A stretch of 45,454 nucleotides of DNA from CBFDBF01 sp050287725 (GTDB lineage: Bacteria; Pseudomonadota; Gammaproteobacteria; Chromatiales; Chromatiaceae), in contig JBNKCL010000032.1 of assembly GCA_050287725.1 (NCBI GenBank), positions 1-45,454 on the forward strand, in the 5' to 3' direction. Position 1 is the stretch's first letter; each line of letters begins with the position of its first letter. Shown here in pieces: positions 39,413 through 45,454 of the stretch. A model generated the notes under the pieces. The model ran no database searches. It was not told the DNA's origin and was given only the letters and a program-made list of their open reading frames with translations. Made by a program: the position numbers and the translations under genes.

Positions 39413-40652
39413 ATCGCAACGCCTCCGCCGGTTGCACCCGGGATGCCCGCCAGGCCGGATAGAGGGTGGCGATCAGGGTGATCACGAAGGCGCTGATGCT
39501 GACGAGTCCCACGTCATTCCAGTGCAGATCGGAAGGCAGTTCGCTGATGTAGTAGATATTCGGGTCAAGAAACGTGACGCCGAACAGATGTTCTATCCAT
39601 TTGACGATCGATTCCAGATTCAGAGACAACAGAATCCCGCCGACGATTCCGAGCAAGGTTCCGACGAATCCCAAGGTCGCCCCCTGGATGATGAAGATCG
39701 ACATGATACTGCGGGGCGATGCCCCCAGGGTACGCAAAATGGCGATATCGCTCTGCTTGTCGGTTACCACCATCACCAGAGTGGAAACGATATTAAAAGC
39801 CGCCACCGCCACGATCAGAAACAGAATCAAACCCATCATGCGCTTTTCGGTATGCAGGGCGCTGAAAAAATTGCGATGTTGCTGACCCCAATCGCTGATC
39901 CGGAATGCGCCCGGCAGTTGCTCCGCCAGTTCATGCGAAACCCGTTGTGCTTTATAAAGATCATCCAGCTTCAGCCGGACACCGGTTACCGCATCTCCCA
40001 GTCGCAGCAGCTTGGCCGCATCCTGAAGATTCACCAGCGCCACGCCGCTGTCGTATTCTCCCATTCCGACTTCAAACATCCCCACCACCGTAAACCGCTT
40101 GAGCCGCGGCATGTTTCCGATCGGGGTGATACTGACGGATGGGGTGAGCACCGTTACCTTGTCGCCTACCCGGAGTCCCATGGCCATGGCCAATTCACTA
40201 CCGAGGATAATCCTGAATTCACCGGGCACCAGATCGTCAAGACTGCCGATCTTCATATGGGCGCCCACATCCGAAACCTTCGGCTCCTGGTCGGGAAGAA
40301 CGCCGCGTATCAACGCACCGCCCACATTCTGCCCGTTGACCAGCATGGTCTGAACCTCGACATAGGGCGCCGCCCCCACCACGTCCGGATGCTGCGCGGC
40401 CAGATCCATGGCCGCATGCCATTGGGTCAACCCCCCTTCCAAGGCGGAGATGGTGACATGCGAGGCCATGCCGAGAATGCGTTCCCGAATTTCTTTATGG
40501 AAACCGTTCATCACGGAGAGCACCGCGATCAATGCGACCACACCCAGCATCACACCGACCATGGAAGTGGCGGATATAAAGGAGATGAAATGGTTACGCC
40601 GCTTGGCGCGGGTGTAACGCAGACCGATGAACAACTCGAGCGGTTTAAACAT
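39405..40652 (-). CDS. lolC: Lipoprotein-releasing ABC transporter permease (LolC/LolE family)
   Basis: This is the membrane subunit of the Lol exporter. The 415-residue protein has the MacB/FtsX-like layout: one helix near residue 30-50 (FISFISATSMVGVMLGVVALIAVLSVMNGFH), a large periplasmic domain to about 265, and three helices at the C-terminal end. The N-terminal MFKPLELFIGLRYTRAKRRNHF is typical. Only one permease gene is present beside lolD, so it may act as a homodimer (LolF-like) unless a second is elsewhere. LolC cannot be separated from LolE or LolF by eye. Confidence 0.9.
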   Translation of the reverse strand: MFKPLELFIGLRYTRAKRRNHFISFISATSMVGVMLGVVALIAVLSVMNGFHKEIRERILGMASHVTISALEGGLTQWHAAMDLAAQHPDVVGAAPYVEVQTMLVNGQNVGGALIRGVLPDQEPKVSDVGAHMKIGSLDDLVPGEFRIILGSELAMAMGLRVGDKVTVLTPSVSITPIGNMPRLKRFTVVGMFEVGMGEYDSGVALVNLQDAAKLLRLGDAVTGVRLKLDDLYKAQRVSHELAEQLPGAFRISDWGQQHRNFFSALHTEKRMMGLILFLIVAVAAFNIVSTLVMVVTDKQSDIAILRTLGASPRSIMSIFIIQGATLGFVGTLLGIVGGILLSLNLESIVKWIEHLFGVTFLDPNIYYISELPSDLHWNDVGLVSISAFVITLIATLYPAWRASRVQPAEALRYE

Positions 40653-40787
40653 GGAATCTCATTTAATCATATTCAGGATAAAAAGACCTTGAAATTTTCT
40701 CTCTCCCGGCATCCCGGACCGGCAACCGAGGCATCAAGGTACCAACCGGGTCGCACTTTTTGTGCCGACCGTTTTGGAACAGAGGGC

Positions 40788-40796
40788 TGTTATAAT
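40788..40796 (+). promoter_or_regulatory. Extended -10 promoter for the small secreted-protein gene
   Basis: TGTTATAAT is a consensus -10 (40791-40796) with a TG one base upstream; no good -35 lies at 16-18 bases. The start would fall near 40803, about 36 bases before the ATG at 40839. Confidence 0.5.
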
Positions 40797-40838
40797 GCTA
40801 TAGTTTGGGCAAATCACCGGGAGAGGAGTTCATCTGTC

Positions 40839-41153
40839 ATGAAGTCGATTGTGAAACTGCTGCTGGCCGCCTGCCTGATCCTGGGCAGCACCGGTATCTA
40901 CGCAGATGTTCTATTGCTGGATGCAATTAACGAAAACCCTACGAACAGCCCCGAAGGCATCCCCCGACCGACCAACGGCCTGACCATGGAGCAGGTGAAA
41001 AAGAAGTTCGGCGAACCCCTGAAGGAACTGCCGGCCGTAGGCAAGCCGCCGATCACCCGCTGGGATTACGACCGCTATAGCGTCTACTTCGAATACGACC
41101 GCGTCATCACCTCGGTGGTTCATCGCACAGCGCCGGAATCCGAAACCCCCTAA
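40839..41153 (+). CDS. Small secreted protein, BamE/SmpA-like fold possible
   Basis: The ATG at 40839 has GAGAGGAG about 12 bases upstream and gives 104 residues with a signal peptide (MKSIVKLLLAACLILGSTGIYA, probable cleavage after YA). The mature part has GLTMEQVKKKFGEP...ITRWDYDRYSVYFEYDRVITSVVHR. This pattern, a 'G(M/L)T-x-EQV-x-x-x-FG-x-P' helix followed by a strand-rich W-Y segment, is like BamE/SmpA-type small domains. There is no lipobox cysteine at the cleavage site (the only C is in the signal core), so it is not clearly a lipoprotein. Function is unknown. Confidence 0.6.
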   Translation: MKSIVKLLLAACLILGSTGIYADVLLLDAINENPTNSPEGIPRPTNGLTMEQVKKKFGEPLKELPAVGKPPITRWDYDRYSVYFEYDRVITSVVHRTAPESETP

Positions 41154-41159
41154 GCAACC

Positions 41160-42218
41160 GTGTCGCGAACTCTCCTTCGCCTGCCGGCCGAATGGTCCGA
41201 GCAGTCTGCCGTGATGTTGACCTGGCCGCACGCAGCCACCGATTGGCGTGACGCCCTGCCGCTGGTTGAACCGCTCTATCTCGAGATCGCCCGCCAGATC
41301 GCGGCCCGACAAACGTTGCTGCTCGTCTGCCACGACCGGACGCTTGAGACGCGGGTGCTCTCCCTGTTGCAACAGGCGGGAATACCGCGGGAGCGCATCG
41401 TCTCGGCGCTCGCCCCCTGCAACGACACCTGGGCGCGCGACCACGGCCCCCTGACGGTATTGACCGACTCCGGCCCCCGATTGTGCGACTTCCGGTTCAA
41501 CGGCTGGGGCGGAAAACACGAGGCGGCACTGGACGACCGGATTACCGCCCATCTCTGCGCCGCCGGCCTGTTCGGGCAGGCCGAATGCGAACCGGTGGAA
41601 CTGGTGCTGGAGGGGGGCGCGATCGAGACCGACGGCGAGGGGACGTTGCTCGCCACCTCTCACTCCATCGTCACCGCCACCCGCAACCCCGATCTGGACC
41701 GGGCCGCGGTGGAACAGCTCCTGACGAACCATCTCGGAGTGCAACGCTTTCTCTGGCTGGAGCACGGTCACCTCAGCGGCGACGACACCGACGGCCACAT
41801 CGACACCCTGGCCCGCTTCTCCGACCCCCACACCATCCTGTACGCCACCGCCTACCCGGACGACCCGGATCACGCCGGACTGGCGGCCATGGCGGAGGAA
41901 CTGGCCGCCTTCCGCCAGGCCGACGGAGAACCATACCGTTTGGTGCCGTTACCACCTATTTCACCGCAATACGGCGAAGATGGCGCACGTCTGCCGGCAG
42001 GATACGCCAATTTTCTGATCCTCAACGGAGCAGTGCTGTTGCCGGTGTACGGGGACGCCAACGACGGCGCCGCGGTGGAGTGTCTGGGCCGCGCTTTCCC
42101 GGATCGGGAGATCGTACCCCTGGACTGCCGCCCCCTGGTTCACCAGAACGGCAGCCTGCACTGCATCACCATGCAGTTCCCGAAGGCGCTCACCTTACAC
42201 ACCGGCGGCAATTCTTGA
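41160..42218 (+). CDS. aguA: Agmatine deiminase
   Basis: AguA hydrolyses agmatine to N-carbamoylputrescine and ammonia. The 352-residue guanidine-modifying-enzyme fold shows WPH near residue 22, NDTWARDHGPL (substrate aspartates and arginine), EGGAIE, the catalytic histidine in DGHIDTLARF, and the nucleophile cysteine in QNGSLHCITMQ close to the C-terminus. The start is GTG at 41160, 6 bases after the previous stop, with no clear Shine-Dalgarno. aguB follows after a repeat-filled gap, so the two steps of the pathway are together. Confidence 0.93.
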   Translation: MSRTLLRLPAEWSEQSAVMLTWPHAATDWRDALPLVEPLYLEIARQIAARQTLLLVCHDRTLETRVLSLLQQAGIPRERIVSALAPCNDTWARDHGPLTVLTDSGPRLCDFRFNGWGGKHEAALDDRITAHLCAAGLFGQAECEPVELVLEGGAIETDGEGTLLATSHSIVTATRNPDLDRAAVEQLLTNHLGVQRFLWLEHGHLSGDDTDGHIDTLARFSDPHTILYATAYPDDPDHAGLAAMAEELAAFRQADGEPYRLVPLPPISPQYGEDGARLPAGYANFLILNGAVLLPVYGDANDGAAVECLGRAFPDREIVPLDCRPLVHQNGSLHCITMQFPKALTLHTGGNS

Positions 42219-42222
42219 GACT

Positions 42223-42434
42223 CCCCCTCCTCGCCTTCCCCACTAGTGGGGGAGGAACAATCCGGGTATTCTCCAGTTTTTCCCCGTGGACGGGACAATC
42301 AGGTCTAACCCCCTCCCGCGAACGGAAGAAGGCATCTTGCCCCCTTCCCACGAACGGGGTCATGAGGTCTCCGCCGACGGGAGAAAAGATTCCGTCCCCT
42401 CCCCGCCTGCGGGGAGGGTTAGGGTGGGGAGTTA
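42223..42434. repeat. GC-rich palindromic repeat element between aguA and aguB
   Basis: The element holds two strong hairpins, CCTTCCCCAC/GTGGGGGAGG (42234-42255) and CCCTCCCCGC/GCGGGGAGGG (42397-42418). Its outer ends ACTCCCCCTCC and GGTGGGGAGT are imperfect inverted repeats. No coding sequence is evident. The 3' end (CTCCCCGCCTGCGGGGAGGG then TTAGGGTGGGG) resembles a palindromic repeat found in many proteobacteria. It interrupts an expected aguA-aguB operon. Confidence 0.6.
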
Positions 42435-42480
42435 GAATAACGGCATCGACGATTTCGACCCGGCAGCAGGAAACAACACC

Positions 42481-43386
42481 ATGTCCGCATCCGACAATTT
42501 GACCGTCGCCCTGGTCCAACAGGCCTGCGGCAACGATCCGGCCGCCAATCTGAATCGGATGGAGCAGGAGATCGAGCGGGCCGCCGCTGCGGGCGCGCGT
42601 CTGATCCTGTTGCAGGAACTGCACAACACCCCCTATTTCTGCCAGACCGAGGACCCCGCCCACTTCGATCTGGCGGAACCGATCCCCGGTCCCACCACCG
42701 AGCGGCTGTCCGCGTTGGCGGCACGGCTCCAGGTGGTGATCGTAGCCTCCCTGTTCGAACGGCGCGCCCCCGGCCTCTATCACAACACCGCCGTGGTGCT
42801 GGACGCCGACGGCACGCTCGCCGGCCGTTATCGCAAGATGCACATCCCGGACGATCCCGGCTTCTACGAGAAGTTTTACTTCACCCCGGGGGATTTGGGA
42901 TTCCGCCCCATCGACACCTCGGTGGGCCGGCTCGGGGTGCTGGTGTGCTGGGATCAGTGGTACCCGGAGGCGGCGCGTTTGATGGCCCTGGCCGGGGCGG
43001 AACTGCTGCTCTACCCCACCGCCATCGGCTGGGACCCGCGTGACGATGCAGCGGAGCAGACGCGCCAACGCGACGCCTGGATCACGGTGCAGCGCGCGCA
43101 CGCGGTCGCCAACGGTCTGCCGGTTTTGGTCTGTAACCGCAGCGGACGCGAGGCCGACCCTTCGGGCGCCGGCAGCGGCATCCTTTTCTGGGGCAACTCC
43201 TTTGTTTGCGGACCCCAGGGCGAGATCCTCGCGCAGGCGGGGGAACAGCCGGAGTTGCTGACGGCCACGCTCGAACGGGGTCGTTCCGAGACGGTACGCC
43301 GCATCTGGCCCTTCTTCCGGGACCGGCGCATCGACGCCTATGAGCCGATCCTGCGACGCTACGACGACAGCGATTCGGATCAATAG
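42481..43386 (+). CDS. aguB: N-carbamoylputrescine amidase
   Basis: AguB hydrolyses N-carbamoylputrescine to putrescine, CO2 and ammonia. This nitrilase-superfamily protein (301 residues) has the glutamate of LLQELHNTPYFC (about residues 44-55), the lysine in YRKMHIPDDPGFYEKFYFTPGD, and the nucleophile cysteine in LVCWDQWYPEAAR. The complete FYEKFYFTPG segment is characteristic of AguB within the superfamily. Adjacent aguA supports the call. Confidence 0.93.
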   Translation: MSASDNLTVALVQQACGNDPAANLNRMEQEIERAAAAGARLILLQELHNTPYFCQTEDPAHFDLAEPIPGPTTERLSALAARLQVVIVASLFERRAPGLYHNTAVVLDADGTLAGRYRKMHIPDDPGFYEKFYFTPGDLGFRPIDTSVGRLGVLVCWDQWYPEAARLMALAGAELLLYPTAIGWDPRDDAAEQTRQRDAWITVQRAHAVANGLPVLVCNRSGREADPSGAGSGILFWGNSFVCGPQGEILAQAGEQPELLTATLERGRSETVRRIWPFFRDRRIDAYEPILRRYDDSDSDQ

Positions 43387-43659
43387 CGTTCCGATCTCCA
43401 CTATCGTCGACGCCCACGCCCGGCGGTTTACAGCGGCACCGGTCGGTTCTGCCGAGATAAAAAACTGCGAATTCGTTCAACAAATCACTTTGTATTTCAG
43501 ATACCGTATTTTGCGAACTGGTTCCGTTTCCAGACCTCTGTTGACAAGGAGCCGCCCCAGACTTCACCCGCCGACATGACACCGTAGCACCCGTTAGGTT
43601 CGGCCGAATTACGCCCGGCATTGCTATCGCATCGGAACATATCAACAAGGAGAAATACG

Positions 43660-44784
43660 ATGGCGAAATGTATGAACTGCTCCGCGCAATACAGCGTCCT
43701 GAAAAGCAGTTACGGCGACGGACTCTGCGAGAGTTGTCATCAAGCAGCGGTGGCGGAACGGGAACAGAAAAAAGCCGAAGAACAACGTCAATTGACGCAA
43801 GAGACGTCGGAAAAACTTGACCGGATCCTTAAATCCCTGACCGACCGGGAACCGATCTACAGCGCCTTTATTGTCTGGGGTGTGGAAAAAAAGAGCAGCG
43901 GCTTTTTCAAAAAGCTGCCGGGCCTGGTTGCGGGCGCAGCCTTGGGTGGGGTCGGAGGAGAAATGCTGTTCGGTGGAACCCTGCTCTCCGATCACTCCAC
44001 CTACGGTGGCGAACTCGGTCTGCTGCTCATTGTTGATGATAAGATCATCATCGGCCATACGGCCGTTCCTTTTGCCAGCCTTTCCGGCGAGGTTGTTCCG
44101 GAACATGTACAACTGCTCTGGTCAGAATGTGAATCCCAGAAGATCAAGCGCCACGAATTCGATATCAGCAGCACCCAAGTCGTAATACTGTCCGGCGACC
44201 GTATGTCGGTAAAAAGCAACACCGAGGCATTCACCTTCAAGGGCTCTCCGCTGCATATCGGCGCCGAGGTCCACGAGCAGCCCAGCCTCGCCGACATTCA
44301 GGCCAAGGTCGAACAGGCCGGCGCCTTGGCGACCCCGACCGCTTTCGCCATGCGCCTGCTGAAAAGCGAAAAGCCCGAACTGACGGAAGAGCAATTCGAA
44401 TATATCCTGAAGCGCGACCGCGACTATCTGGGCGATGTCGTCAAGACGATTGTGACACTTTCGGACCGCGATCAACTGGATCTGTCGCCGCTCATGCCTC
44501 CTATCAGAGAGGCGTTACTGGAGCGGCTCCACGCAAAAGCGCAAACCCGCAAGCTAACAAAACCGATGTTATGGATATTCTCTCTACTCACGATCTGCAC
44601 CGGAATCGGCGGATATGCAACCCAAGATAATATGGGTCTAGATGACTTGAATGTCATGCTTTGGATTGCTTTCTTTTTCAGCGTGATCGCGACGATTTCC
44701 TTCAAGGTCAGTTTGGGGAGATCGATCTGGTGCCAGCAATACCTGGACAACCTGCAACCCGACAGCGGCGCCGTTACAGAGTAG
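43660..44784 (+). CDS. Zinc-ribbon protein with two C-terminal membrane helices, unknown function
   Basis: I do not recognise a named family. The ATG at 43660 with AAGGAG about 8 bases upstream gives 374 residues. The N-terminus is a zinc ribbon (C4, C7, C23, C26: CMNC and CESC), followed by a glutamine/glutamate-rich coiled-coil-like helix (about 30-60). Then comes a glycine-rich stretch LVAGAALGGVGGEMLFGG (about 91-108), a mixed domain, and two hydrophobic segments near the C-terminus (about 308-325 and 336-355). It stands alone after aguB with a gap of about 270 bases that shows no convincing promoter. Confidence 0.6.
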   Translation: MAKCMNCSAQYSVLKSSYGDGLCESCHQAAVAEREQKKAEEQRQLTQETSEKLDRILKSLTDREPIYSAFIVWGVEKKSSGFFKKLPGLVAGAALGGVGGEMLFGGTLLSDHSTYGGELGLLLIVDDKIIIGHTAVPFASLSGEVVPEHVQLLWSECESQKIKRHEFDISSTQVVILSGDRMSVKSNTEAFTFKGSPLHIGAEVHEQPSLADIQAKVEQAGALATPTAFAMRLLKSEKPELTEEQFEYILKRDRDYLGDVVKTIVTLSDRDQLDLSPLMPPIREALLERLHAKAQTRKLTKPMLWIFSLLTICTGIGGYATQDNMGLDDLNVMLWIAFFFSVIATISFKVSLGRSIWCQQYLDNLQPDSGAVTE

Positions 44785-44836
44785 GCTCACAGACACACAA
44801 GGGACCGCGGACTCCCGGCGCCTGAACGTTTGCACG

Positions 44837-45454
44837 CTAAAAATAGCGCTGCAAAGTCAGTTCCAGATAATCGTCCCGACTCAGGGTGTATGCGGGGTCG
44901 CTCTTCGGGAAATCACTCCAGAAACGCGCCTGCAACGAGATCTTCCAGGCCTGTCCCAGGCGGCGACTGCCCTCGATGTTGTAGAGGGCGGCATCACTGT
45001 TTCGATCTCGCACGATCCCCGCCAACAGTTCGGTGCTCTGTTCGTCGTTGGCGCTCCAGCGCAGGCCGAGAAACAGATCGTCCTGGAACGGTGTGGCCGC
45101 GTCCGATCCGCGCTCGTCCCACAGATACTCCATCAGAATGCCGAGATCGCCGTCTCCGCCGCCGATGCCGAAGAGGGTGTATTCAAACCCGCCGGTGGCG
45201 GCCGCATAGGTGCGTCCCTGCCCGGAGCGGCGCAGCGCTTCCAACTTCCACAACCAGGCCTCCTTGGTCACCTGCAGGTCGAGACTGGTCTGATCGATGA
45301 TCTCGTAATAGGGGGCCAGTACGACTTTCGTCCCCTTCAGTTCGGGAAGCAGCGACGGGTCGCGGGCGGTGCCGTGGAAATGCGCCAGACCGATATCCCA
45401 GTCGTCGACGCTCCGCGACCAGCGCAGGGCGAAATCGACGTGTTTCCGGCCGGC
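44837..45454 (-). CDS. Outer-membrane beta-barrel protein, 3' part only
   Basis: The frame stays open to the window edge, so the gene's beginning lies beyond 45454; about 205 C-terminal residues are visible. The sequence alternates hydrophobic and polar residues in strands (for example DLQVTKEAWLWKLEALRRSG, GGFEYTLFGI, FLGLRWSAN, WKISLQARFW) linked by short polar turns. It ends in LELTLQRYF, whose terminal phenylalanine is the usual signal for Bam-mediated insertion. The specific family and ligand cannot be given from this part. It converges on the zinc-ribbon gene. Confidence 0.7.
   Translation of the reverse strand, partial: AGRKHVDFALRWSRSVDDWDIGLAHFHGTARDPSLLPELKGTKVVLAPYYEIIDQTSLDLQVTKEAWLWKLEALRRSGQGRTYAAATGGFEYTLFGIGGGDGDLGILMEYLWDERGSDAATPFQDDLFLGLRWSANDEQSTELLAGIVRDRNSDAALYNIEGSRRLGQAWKISLQARFWSDFPKSDPAYTLSRDDYLELTLQRYF

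Noticed and set aside
43541..43569. Promoter with TTGACA before the zinc-ribbon gene
   Set aside because: A perfect -35 is present, but no acceptable -10 lies at 16-18 bases.

Overview
The window is a GC-rich bacterial chromosome segment. It carries complete housekeeping operons, three tRNA genes and a few accessory stretches. Gene content and order point to a gammaproteobacterium outside the enterics. The evidence is the order gacA/uvrY - uvrC - pgsA - tRNA-Gly - tRNA-Cys - tRNA-Leu (as in E. coli apart from an inserted uracil-DNA glycosylase gene), dksA-gluQ, rluC divergent from rne, and the envelope run kdsB - ycaR - lpxK - exbD - exbB - comEC. The split B12-dependent ribonucleotide reductase (as in Pseudomonas) and a hydrogenase-maturation cluster would suit a metabolically versatile, possibly sulfur- or hydrogen-using lineage. 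That last point is inference, and no genus can be named. No prophage, integrase, transposase gene or CRISPR array was seen.

Layout. 1-4.2 kb: the 3' part of nadB converges on ygfX-darP-recJ. 4.2-7.0 kb: a phosphopantetheinyl transferase, cysZ, a dispersed repeat and an aminotransferase. 7.1-8.6 kb: dksA-gluQ with an intergenic terminator. 8.6-13.7 kb, minus strand: a secreted S74-domain protein, tRNA-Leu/Cys/Gly, pgsA, uvrC, a uracil-DNA glycosylase and a GacA/UvrY regulator. 13.8-18.3 kb: a membrane protein of unknown function divergent from hypCABDE. 18.3-22.1 kb: a NrdR-type promoter, nrdJa-nrdJb and a secreted 12-cysteine protein. 22.2-24.8 kb, minus strand: rluC, a HAD phosphatase and sppA. 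24.8-28.2 kb: rne with a leader of about 470 nt. 28.3-34.4 kb, minus strand: comEC, exbB, exbD, lpxK, ycaR, kdsB and a low-molecular-weight phosphatase. 34.5-38.5 kb: a DUF2062 gene, then an accessory operon (GbsR/MarR regulator, small membrane protein, SDR-DoxX fusion, DUF2269, DUF4166) with two matching operator-like sites. 38.5-40.7 kb: a pair of dispersed repeats, then lolD and lolC/E on the minus strand. 40.8-43.4 kb: a small secreted protein and aguA-aguB, with a GC-rich repeat element between the last two. 43.6-45.45 kb: a zinc-ribbon membrane protein and the 3' end of an outer-membrane beta-barrel gene.

How the genes work together. KdsB, LpxK and YcaR serve lipid A and Kdo synthesis. 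LolD with LolC/E exports lipoproteins. ExbB/ExbD energise an envelope process. HypA-E assemble the NiFe centre of a hydrogenase encoded elsewhere. NrdJa and NrdJb together form one class II reductase. AguA and AguB convert agmatine to putrescine. The least described parts are the GbsR-controlled 35-38.5 kb operon, the duplicated-cysteine secreted protein, the chromosomal S74 protein and the unusual comEC start region.
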